A stretch of 64,000 nt of DNA from positions 1 through 64,000 of the forward strand of contig CADAND010000012.1 of assembly GCA_902789245.1 (NCBI GenBank), written 5' to 3'. The notes under the pieces are model-generated. The model worked only from the letters and a program-made list of their open reading frames with translations. It searched no databases and was not told the origin of the DNA. Each line of letters begins with the position of its first letter. Position 1 is the stretch's first letter. The position numbers were made by a program, and so were the translations under genes. Positions 18,477 to 25,318 of this stretch are shown in pieces. Origin of the DNA: an uncultured Bacteroidia bacterium (GTDB taxonomy: Bacteria; Bacteroidota; Bacteroidia; Bacteroidales; UBA932).

Positions 18477-19544
18477 CTAACCCAGTTTCTCGGCCAGCTT
18501 GCCGGCCAGCTCCACGAAGGCGAGACCGTCCGGGCGGTTTCCCAGGGCGGCGGGCTCACCGGCGTCGCCGCTCTCGCGGATGCCCTGCACCAGCGGAATG
18601 CGCCCCAGCAGGTCGACGCCCAACTCGCGCGCCATATCCGCGCCGCCGTCGCGGCCGAAAATGTAGTATTTCTCGTCCGGATGCTCCTCCGGCGTGAACC
18701 AGGCCATGTTTTCGACCAGGCCGAAGATGGGACGGTTCACGTTCTCGTTGCGGAACATGTTCACGCCCTTCTCCACGTCGGCGAGCGCCACGGTCTGCGG
18801 CGTCGTCACGATCACGGCACCCTCCATCGGGATGTCCTGCACCAGGCTGATGTGGATGTCGCCCGTGCCCGGGGGCATGTCGATGAGCAGGAAGTCGAGC
18901 GGACCCCACTTCACCTGCAGAATCATTTGCTTGAGGGCGTTGCAGGCCATCGGGCCGCGCCAGATCAGGGCCTGGCCCCGCTCGGCGAAGTAACCGATGG
19001 ACATCCACTTCACGCCGAACTTCTCCAGCGGGATGATGAGCTCCTGGCCCTCTTCCGCACCCGGCTCGGCGGCCGGCACGGCGCCCTCGGTACCCGTCAT
19101 CACGGGGATGGAGGGGCCATAGACGTCCGCGTCGGCGAGACCCACCCTGTAGCCCAGCCGCGCGAGCGCGCAGGCCAGGTTCACGGCCACGGTGGACTTG
19201 CCCACGCCGCCCTTGCCCGAAGCGATGCCGACGATGTGGCGCACCTCGGCGAGCTGTTCCAGGCCGAGGTTGAGGCCCTTTTTCTTCGGCTTCTCATCGT
19301 CGACGACGACGGTCTTGACCTCCGATGCGACGGAGGAAGGCAGGTGGCGGATCAGCGCCGCGCGGGCGCTGCCGATCAGGTACTCGGAGAGCGGGTCGCG
19401 GCGCTTGGGGAACGCCAGCGTCACGACCACCTTGCTGTCCGAGATCTCAATATCGTGCACCATGCCGATCTCGACGATGTCGCGGTCGGCTTTGGCGGGG
19501 TGGTGCACCTCGCGCAGCGCTTGCAGAATATCTTCTTTCGTCAT
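18477..19544 (-). CDS. Mrp/NBP35-family iron-sulfur cluster carrier ATPase
   Basis: 355 residues. N-terminal MIP18/DUF59-like domain (about 1-85), then a P-loop ATPase with deviant Walker A (IASGKGGVGKST, about 104-115), ADADVYGPSIP and LIDMPPGTGD. Proteins of this family bind and transfer Fe-S clusters. The C-terminal CxxC that bridges the cluster in E. coli Mrp/ApbC-type proteins is absent: the region reads ENMAWFTPEEHPDEKYYIFG, as I recall for Bacteroidota homologues. The stop of the upstream S46 peptidase abuts this start, suggesting co-transcription. Confidence 0.9.
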   Translation of the reverse strand: MTKEDILQALREVHHPAKADRDIVEIGMVHDIEISDSKVVVTLAFPKRRDPLSEYLIGSARAALIRHLPSSVASEVKTVVVDDEKPKKKGLNLGLEQLAEVRHIVGIASGKGGVGKSTVAVNLACALARLGYRVGLADADVYGPSIPVMTGTEGAVPAAEPGAEEGQELIIPLEKFGVKWMSIGYFAERGQALIWRGPMACNALKQMILQVKWGPLDFLLIDMPPGTGDIHISLVQDIPMEGAVIVTTPQTVALADVEKGVNMFRNENVNRPIFGLVENMAWFTPEEHPDEKYYIFGRDGGADMARELGVDLLGRIPLVQGIRESGDAGEPAALGNRPDGLAFVELAGKLAEKLG

Positions 19545-21655
19545 TATTCTTTCACGAGATTCATTTCGTTGAGGAGATAGCCGGCTCCGGCGTACTTGTC
19601 CAGCATCAGCAGGACGTAGCGGATATCGACGCAGATGCAGCGCTGCAGGTTCGGCTCGAACATCACGTCGCTGCTCATCGCCTCCCAGTTGCCGTCGAAG
19701 GCGAGGCCGATCAGGTTGCCGTCGGCATCCATCACCGGGCTGCCGGAATTGCCGCCCGTGATGTCGAGATTGGTCAAGAAGCAGGTCACGAGCTCGCCCT
19801 GGGCGTTGGCGTACTGGCCGTAGTCCTTGTTCTGGTAGATCTCCTTGAGCTTGGCCGGGACGATGAATTCATAGTTGCTCGGATCCTCCTTTTCCATCAC
19901 GCCCTTGAGGGTCGTGTAGTATTTATAGAGGACGCCGTCCTTGGGCTCGTAGCTCTTGACGGTTCCGTAGGTCAGGCGGCAGGTGCTGTTGGCGTCGGGA
20001 TAGCTGGGCTGGCCCTCGGTCCACTTGAGCAGGGCGGCGCCGTAGGCTTTGGAGGCCGCTGCGAGGTCCGCGCGTGCGGCGTTCGCCGTCTGGGTGAGCG
20101 GCTGGCTGGCGGCCGTGACGGCCTTGGCGAGCTGCACGGCCGGGTCGGCGGCCAGCAGTTTGGCGGTGATGGGCTTGGCGGCGAGCTTCTCGGGAGAGGT
20201 GAAAATGCTCTTCTTGAAGAGGTTGTCCACCAGCTTGCGGGTATCCATCGAGAGGATGCTCTTGCCGTTCAGCATCACGGCGTCGGCCGGATTCACGCGG
20301 GCCTTGTAGTGGTCGATCAGGGCGATGGCCACGTCGCGGTCCACGTTGCAATCATAGTCTTCGTACTCCTCCGCCAGCATGTCCATGACCGTGTCCAGGG
20401 TCTGCTGCACGAGGTTTTGGGTGTCAGCTCCCTGGTCCTGGGCGTTGAGGGCCATCTGCATGGAGCGGTCCATCGTGTTGGCGAAGCCCAGCAGCTCGAT
20501 GCGGCCGAGCGTCTCGGAGAGGAGGGTGACGGCCAGTTTCGGCGCCGTTGAGCCCTCGATGCTCGCCGCAATGCGGTCGATGGCGCCGCCGTAGGCTTCC
20601 TGGCGGGCAGGGTCGGCATTGATCCAGGCCGTCAGGTCGCGCTCCTTCTGCTCCTCGCGGCCGATGATGTCGAGGGCGGCGAAGGCTTCGCGCTCGCCGA
20701 TCCACTTCTTCCAGCCGTTGGAGGAGCTGGCGTACTTGTTGGCGTACTGCAGGCCGACCTTGCTGTCGGCGCGCATGGCCTTCCAGAGGACGTCCTGGCG
20801 GATGCCGCGGGCGTCGATCCGGACGTCATTGGTCGCGAGCATGTCCTGGAGCTGCGTGGCGGTCTGGAAGCGCTGCGTGCTGCCCGGGTAGCCCATGATC
20901 ATGGCGAAATCGCCTTCCTGCACGCCCTTGAGGGAGATGTTCAGGAACTGGCGCGGGCGCATCGGGACATTGCTGGGGGAATAGTCGGCGGGCTCGTTGT
21001 CCGCATCGGCATAGACGCGGAACATGGAGAAGTCGCAGGTGTGGCGCGGCCACATCCAGTTGTCGGTGTCGCCGCCGAACTTGCCGGCCGATGCGGGCGG
21101 GGCGCCCACGAAGCGCACATCACGGTAGATCTTGGAGACGATCAGGTACTGGACGTTGTCGTTGTAGAAGCTGACGATGCGTACCTGGCAGTTCGGATTG
21201 GCGTTCTGGGCAGCGTTGATCAGCTGCTGGCGGCTCTTGCCGGCCGCGAGCTCGTCGGTCACGTCGGTCATGCTCTGCAGGAAGCGCACGGTCAGGCCCG
21301 GGCAGGGGATCTCCTCGTCGCGGGAGAGGGCGAAATAGCCGTCCTCGAGGTAGTTGTGCTCCGTGGAGGAGAGCGCCTGGATATTGCTGTAGCCGCAGTG
21401 GTGGTTGGTCACCAGCAGGCCGCTGCCGGAGATGATCTCGGCCGTGCAGCCGCCGCCGAACTGGACGATGGCGTCCTTGATGGACGAGTTGTTCACGCTG
21501 TAGATCTGCTCCGGAGTCAGCCGGGAGCCCAGGTTGCGCAGGGCGTCGGCGTTCATTTTCTCGAGCAGGGGGAGGAGCCACATGCCCTCGTCGGCGCGCA
21601 GGGCGGCCGGCACCAGGAGCAGGGCGGTGGCAACGGTTAACAGGAATTTCTTCAT
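19544..21655 (-). CDS. S46 family dipeptidyl-peptidase, DPP7-type
   Basis: 703 residues with a signal peptide (MKKFLLTVATALLLVPAALRA). Catalytic elements of S46: His in LLVTNHHCGYSN (residues 85/86), Asp in GGDTDNWMWPRHTCDFSMFR, and Ser637 in TGGNSGSPV. Eighteen residues after the nucleophile the S1-pocket position is Gly (FDGNWE). DPP11 enzymes have Arg there for acidic P1 residues, so this copy should prefer hydrophobic P1 (DPP7-like). It is a periplasmic enzyme releasing dipeptides for amino-acid nutrition. The start at 21655 lies 1 nt after the rnhB stop. Confidence 0.92.
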   Translation of the reverse strand: MKKFLLTVATALLLVPAALRADEGMWLLPLLEKMNADALRNLGSRLTPEQIYSVNNSSIKDAIVQFGGGCTAEIISGSGLLVTNHHCGYSNIQALSSTEHNYLEDGYFALSRDEEIPCPGLTVRFLQSMTDVTDELAAGKSRQQLINAAQNANPNCQVRIVSFYNDNVQYLIVSKIYRDVRFVGAPPASAGKFGGDTDNWMWPRHTCDFSMFRVYADADNEPADYSPSNVPMRPRQFLNISLKGVQEGDFAMIMGYPGSTQRFQTATQLQDMLATNDVRIDARGIRQDVLWKAMRADSKVGLQYANKYASSSNGWKKWIGEREAFAALDIIGREEQKERDLTAWINADPARQEAYGGAIDRIAASIEGSTAPKLAVTLLSETLGRIELLGFANTMDRSMQMALNAQDQGADTQNLVQQTLDTVMDMLAEEYEDYDCNVDRDVAIALIDHYKARVNPADAVMLNGKSILSMDTRKLVDNLFKKSIFTSPEKLAAKPITAKLLAADPAVQLAKAVTAASQPLTQTANAARADLAAASKAYGAALLKWTEGQPSYPDANSTCRLTYGTVKSYEPKDGVLYKYYTTLKGVMEKEDPSNYEFIVPAKLKEIYQNKDYGQYANAQGELVTCFLTNLDITGGNSGSPVMDADGNLIGLAFDGNWEAMSSDVMFEPNLQRCICVDIRYVLLMLDKYAGAGYLLNEMNLVKE

Positions 21656-21656
21656 A

Positions 21657-22268
21657 TCAATCAAATAAACTTGGTTCCAATTCTTTGGGGTGGAAGGACT
21701 TGCGATGCTCCGGGCAGTAGCCGTGCGCCTTGATGGCGGCGATGTGCCCGGGGGTCGGATAGCCCATGTTGTGCTCCCATCCATATTGCGGGTACTCCCG
21801 CGCGAGCTCGCGCATGCACTCGTCCCGCCAGGTCTTGGCGAGCACGGAGGCCGCGGCGATGCTGGCGTACGTGGCGTCGCCGTGGACGACGGTCTGGTAG
21901 GGATAGCCGTCGAACGGGCGCCAGCGGTTGCCGTCCACCAGCAGGAAATCCGGCCGCACGCGCAGGTGCTGCACGGCGCGGCGCATGCCTTCCAGCGAGG
22001 CACCGAGGATGTTGAGGCGGTCGATCTCTTCGGCGCTCACGGCCTCGACGGCCCAGGCGACGGCCTCCCGCTCGATGATGGGGCGGAGCTCTTCGCGCGC
22101 CTTCTCGCTCATTTTCTTCGAGTCGTCCAGCAGGGGATGATGGAAATCGGCTGGCAGGATGACGGCGGCAGCATAGACCGGCCCCGCAAGGGGCCCGCGG
22201 CCCGCCTCGTCGCATCCGGCTTCCAGCCGGCCCGGCTCGAGATAGGGGAGAAGGGAAGGTTTGTGCAT
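21657..22268 (-). CDS. rnhB: Ribonuclease HII
   Basis: 203 residues. It removes ribonucleotides embedded in DNA and RNA primers. Signature residues: GCDEAGRGPLAGP (catalytic Asp-Glu), DDSKKMSEKAREEL, and ASIAAASVLAKTWRDECM. I choose ATG 22268 over 22277 because a promoter box TATCTTTG occupies 22275-22282, overlapping the upstream ATG. It is first in a minus-strand operon running into S46, mrp and rsmA. Confidence 0.96.
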   Translation of the reverse strand: MHKPSLLPYLEPGRLEAGCDEAGRGPLAGPVYAAAVILPADFHHPLLDDSKKMSEKAREELRPIIEREAVAWAVEAVSAEEIDRLNILGASLEGMRRAVQHLRVRPDFLLVDGNRWRPFDGYPYQTVVHGDATYASIAAASVLAKTWRDECMRELAREYPQYGWEHNMGYPTPGHIAAIKAHGYCPEHRKSFHPKELEPSLFD

Positions 22269-22274
22269 AACGCA

Positions 22275-22282
22275 CAAAGATA
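22275..22282 (-). promoter_or_regulatory. Promoter box TATCTTTG for rnhB
   Basis: Exact TAnnTTTG on the minus strand, 6 nt before the rnhB ATG, which decides the start codon. It lies just past the stop of the XRE gene. Confidence 0.6.
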
Positions 22283-22290
22283 CAAAAAAA

Positions 22291-22695
22291 CTACTGTTCC
22301 TTGCGGAGTTGCGCGAGCAGATATTGGTTGGACTGCGTGAGGGAATCCACGTTGCCCTGCAGCACCCGGTTCAGGCGGACTTCAGCGTCCAGCTTTTCCT
22401 GCAGGGACTGCAGGCGCTGCTCGTAGTCGTTCCGGATGGCTTGCTCCCGTTCGAACCGGGAGGGCTCCTCGCGGAGCAAATCCTCGATCTTTCCGCCGCA
22501 GAGCAGGGTTTCAACCGAGATTCCCAGCCGTTCGGCAATCAGGGGGATGGTCTTGTTGAACAGGCGGGTCCTTCCGCTCTCGAGCGATACGATGGTGGTC
22601 CGGCCGACGCCGATTTCCTCTGCCAGTTCTGCCTGGGAGAGGCCGGCCAGCTCGCGTGCCCGGCGCAGGTGGATATGGAAGAAGTCGTTTTGCAC
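22291..22695 (-). CDS. XRE-family HTH regulator with C-terminal coiled coil
   Basis: 134 residues. The Cro/C1-type HTH is at about residues 8-62 (RARELAGLSQAELAEEIGVGRTTIVSLESG). The C-terminus (about 75-134) is heptad-rich and charged (EREQAIRNDYEQRLQSLQEKLDAEV), likely a dimerising coiled coil. No ligand or peptidase domain. Its own promoter box is 4 nt from the ATG, and a perfect 7-bp inverted repeat lies further upstream (22748-22768), so autoregulation is plausible. The target genes are unknown. Confidence 0.85.
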   Translation of the reverse strand: MQNDFFHIHLRRARELAGLSQAELAEEIGVGRTTIVSLESGRTRLFNKTIPLIAERLGISVETLLCGGKIEDLLREEPSRFEREQAIRNDYEQRLQSLQEKLDAEVRLNRVLQGNVDSLTQSNQYLLAQLRKEQ

Positions 22696-22699
22696 GGTT

Positions 22700-22707
22700 C
22701 AAAGTTA
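22700..22707 (-). promoter_or_regulatory. Promoter box TAACTTTG for the XRE gene
   Basis: Exact TAnnTTTG on the minus strand immediately before the ATG at 22695, implying a nearly leaderless transcript. Confidence 0.55.
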
Positions 22708-22747
22708 TTCGGTGTGTCCGGTATATCGGTGCCGGAAATCTGCAACC

Positions 22748-22768
22748 ATGTTCATAAATTCTGAACAT
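22748..22768. promoter_or_regulatory. Candidate operator, ATGTTCA-N7-TGAACAT
   Basis: A perfect 7-bp inverted repeat with a 7-nt spacer in the 184-bp AT-rich divergent region between the XRE gene and the small ORF at 22880. Spacing of about one helical turn between half-sites fits a dimeric HTH protein. A second shorter repeat (TCCGG/CCGGA, 22717-22736) lies nearer the XRE start. Confidence 0.4.
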
Positions 22769-22879
22769 ATGATTAAAAAATATATTTTTTTCACTTCTGA
22801 CCCCCTTCGTACCCCCGGGTTCCTGTTGTTTTTTTCGCAACGCTGTTTCATTTTTGCAGAAAAACAAACCCGAACAGCC

Positions 22880-23062
22880 ATGAAAGAAAAAGAATCTGCC
22901 ACCGCCCGACTGTTCCGCCTCCTCGAGACGGAGCGCACCCTCTCCGATTTCCCCGCCGCCTGCCGGCGCCTGCGCGTCCTGCCCGGCGAACTCAATGAAT
23001 TCCTGCTCCTGGAAGTGGGAATCAGCGGGGAAGAATTAATCTTGCGACAGTGCGTAGAATGA
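22880..23062 (+). CDS. Small protein of unknown function (60 aa)
   Basis: ATG at 22880 gives a 60-residue charged protein: MKEKESATARLFRLLETERT, then a short helical segment and LNEFLLLEVGISGEELILRQ. Composition and codon use match neighbouring genes. The pattern resembles short Bacteroidota regulator-like or HTH-like fragments, but I recognise no family. It is divergent from the XRE regulator and 70 nt before EF-G2. The promoter is only weakly visible (CATTTTTG near 22850). Confidence 0.6.
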   Translation: MKEKESATARLFRLLETERTLSDFPAACRRLRVLPGELNEFLLLEVGISGEELILRQCVE

Positions 23063-23094
23063 TTTGCGAATGCTCATAAAAATGTTTAGATTTG
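23063..23094 (+). promoter_or_regulatory. Full promoter TTTG-N20-TAGATTTG for the EF-G paralog
   Basis: TTTG at 23063-23066, a 20-nt spacer and TAGATTTG at 23087-23094 fit the complete Bacteroidota sigma consensus. The -7 box is 38 nt upstream of the ATG at 23133. Confidence 0.7.
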
Positions 23095-23132
23095 TGGGCT
23101 TTGACTAATAATTAATACAGCATACGCAACAA

Positions 23133-25244
23133 ATGAAAGATTACTCTACCAAAGACATCCGCAATGTGGTCCTGCTCGGCGCTACGAAGTCCGGCAAGAC
23201 TTCACTTGCTGAATCCATGCTCTTTGAGGGCAAGGTGATCGACCGCAGAGGTACGATCGAAGACAAGAACACCCTTTCCGACAACGACGAACTCGAGAAG
23301 CTCAACCAGCGCTCCATCTACGCGACTCCGCTGTACGCCGAGTTCCAGGGCGCCAAGATCAACTTCATCGACACCCCGGGCTCCGACGACTTCATCGGCG
23401 GCGCCTACGCAGCCTTCCGGGTGTGCGAGAGCGGCGTGCTCGTGATCAACGCCCAGCAGGGCGTCGAGGTGGGCACGGAAAACTTCCTCCGCCTGGCCGA
23501 CACCAAGAAGCTTCCCCTCGTGGTCGCCATCAACCAGCTTGATGCGGAAAAGGCCGACTGGGACAACATCCAGAACTCCATCAAGGAGTCCTTCGGCAGC
23601 AAGGCCGTGTACGTGCAGTTCCCGGTGAACCCCGGCACCGCCTTCGACGGCTTCGTGGATGTCCTTACGATGAAATACTACCACTTCAAGGATGCCAACG
23701 GCACCCGCGAAGACCTTGAGATTCCCGCCAACCTGCAGGCCCAGGCCGAGGAGGCCCGCGCCGCCCTCGTCGAGAAGGCCGCAGAGTTTGACGACGCCTT
23801 GATGGAGAAGTACTTCGAGACGGGCGAGCTCACCGAGGAGGAGATCCACAAGGGACTCAACCTGGGTATCGCCTCCGGCGAGGCCTATCCCATCTTCTGC
23901 GTCAGCGCGAAGAAGGACATCGGCGTGAAGCGCCTGCTCGACTTCGTCAAGGACGTCGCTCCGGCTCCGGACGTGAAGGAAGGTGGCGCCCCCTCCCTGT
24001 TCATCTACAAGAACGACGTGGAGCAGCACCTCGGTGAGGTGTCCTACTTCAAGGTGATGAGCGGCTCCGTGACCGCCGGCATGGATCTCGAGGATCCCGC
24101 CACCGGCAACAAGGAGCGCCTCTCCGCCATCTACGCCGTCGCCGGCACCAAGAAGGAGTCCGTCACCACGCTGCACGCAGGCGACTTCGGCTGCGCCGTC
24201 AAGCTCAAGAACGGCCGCAGCAACACGACCCTCTCCCTGCCCGGCTCCAACATCAGCTACGACAAGATCCAGTATCCTGCCCCCAAGTACCGCTGCGCCA
24301 TCAAGGCCAAGGTCCAGCAGGACGAGCAGAAGCTCGGCGATGCCCTCAAGAAGATCGCTTCCACGGATCCGACCGTGATCGTCGAATACTCCAAGGAGCT
24401 CCGCCAGACCATCCTCAGCGGCAACGGCGAGCAGCATATCAACATCGTCAAGTGGCTGCTCAACAACGAGTACAAGCTCGACGTCGAGCTCTTCGCCCCG
24501 AAGGTGCCGTACCGCGAGACCATCACCAAGGTCGCGACCGCCCAGTACCGCCACAAGAAGCAGTCCGGCGGCGCCGGCCAGTTCGGTGAGGTCCACCTGC
24601 TGGTCTGCCCGGCCGAAGGCGAGCTGAATACCAAGTTCAAGATCGACGGCAAGGACACGCAGCTCAACATCAAGTCCCAGGATATCACCGACCTCGAGTG
24701 GGGCGGCAAGCTGGAGTTCTACAACTGCGTCGTCGGTGGCGCCATCGACCTCAGCTTCATGCCTGCTATCCTCAAGGGTATCAAGGAGCGTATGGTGGAA
24801 GGTCCTCTGACCGGTTCCTACGCCCGCGACATCCGCGTCTTCGTCTATGACGGCAAGATGCACCCGGTGGACTCCAAGGAAATCGCCTTCATCATCGCCG
24901 GCCGCAACGCCTTCCGTGAGGCCTTCCGCAACGCCGGTCCGAAGATCCTCGAGCCGATCTACGACGTCGAGGTCATGACCCCGGCCGAATACCAGGGCGC
25001 CGTGATGTCCGACCTGCAGAACCGCCGTGGCATCCTCGGCACGATGGGTGCCGACAAGGGCTTCGCCATCCTGAAGGCCCGCGTCCCTCTCGCTGAGCTC
25101 TACCGTTATTCCACCACGCTGAGCTCCCTGACCGCCGGCTCCGCCACCTTCACGATGGATTTTGCTGACTATCAGCCGGTTCCGGCCGACGTCCAGACCA
25201 AGCTCCTCGCGGAATACGCCGCCGCGGAGAAGGACGAAGACTAA
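23133..25244 (+). CDS. Elongation factor G paralog (EF-G2 type)
   Basis: 703 residues, full EF-G length with domains I-V; domain IV is seen around SGGAGQFGEVHLLV. The GTPase motifs are degenerate. G1 is GATKSGKTS, so the P-loop is kept but the GHVDAGKTT identity is lost. G3 is DTPGSDDF, where the catalytic His is replaced by Ser84. G4 is NQLD instead of NKxD (134-137). Bacteroides thetaiotaomicron EF-G2 is known to support translation without GTP hydrolysis under carbon limitation, and this looks like the same class. It has its own strong promoter and a rho-independent terminator, and is not in a ribosomal operon. Confidence 0.88.
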   Translation: MKDYSTKDIRNVVLLGATKSGKTSLAESMLFEGKVIDRRGTIEDKNTLSDNDELEKLNQRSIYATPLYAEFQGAKINFIDTPGSDDFIGGAYAAFRVCESGVLVINAQQGVEVGTENFLRLADTKKLPLVVAINQLDAEKADWDNIQNSIKESFGSKAVYVQFPVNPGTAFDGFVDVLTMKYYHFKDANGTREDLEIPANLQAQAEEARAALVEKAAEFDDALMEKYFETGELTEEEIHKGLNLGIASGEAYPIFCVSAKKDIGVKRLLDFVKDVAPAPDVKEGGAPSLFIYKNDVEQHLGEVSYFKVMSGSVTAGMDLEDPATGNKERLSAIYAVAGTKKESVTTLHAGDFGCAVKLKNGRSNTTLSLPGSNISYDKIQYPAPKYRCAIKAKVQQDEQKLGDALKKIASTDPTVIVEYSKELRQTILSGNGEQHINIVKWLLNNEYKLDVELFAPKVPYRETITKVATAQYRHKKQSGGAGQFGEVHLLVCPAEGELNTKFKIDGKDTQLNIKSQDITDLEWGGKLEFYNCVVGGAIDLSFMPAILKGIKERMVEGPLTGSYARDIRVFVYDGKMHPVDSKEIAFIIAGRNAFREAFRNAGPKILEPIYDVEVMTPAEYQGAVMSDLQNRRGILGTMGADKGFAILKARVPLAELYRYSTTLSSLTAGSATFTMDFADYQPVPADVQTKLLAEYAAAEKDED

Positions 25245-25260
25245 AAGACATTCCATTTTT

Positions 25261-25301
25261 GCGAGTAGCGCCCCGGAATATGGGACGCTACTCGCTTTTT
25301 T
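25261..25301 (+). terminator. Rho-independent terminator after EF-G2
   Basis: A perfect 10-bp stem GCGAGTAGCG (25261-25270) / CGCTACTCGC (25286-25295) followed by six T, 16 nt after the EF-G2 stop. Confidence 0.85.
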
Positions 25302-25303
25302 AT

Positions 25304-25311
25304 TATATTTG
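25304..25311 (+). promoter_or_regulatory. Promoter box TATATTTG
   Basis: Exact TAnnTTTG between the terminator and the ATG at 25319 (7 nt downstream). It rules out the longer reading frame that would start at 25259 inside the terminator. Confidence 0.6.
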
Positions 25312-25318
25312 TAGTGTA

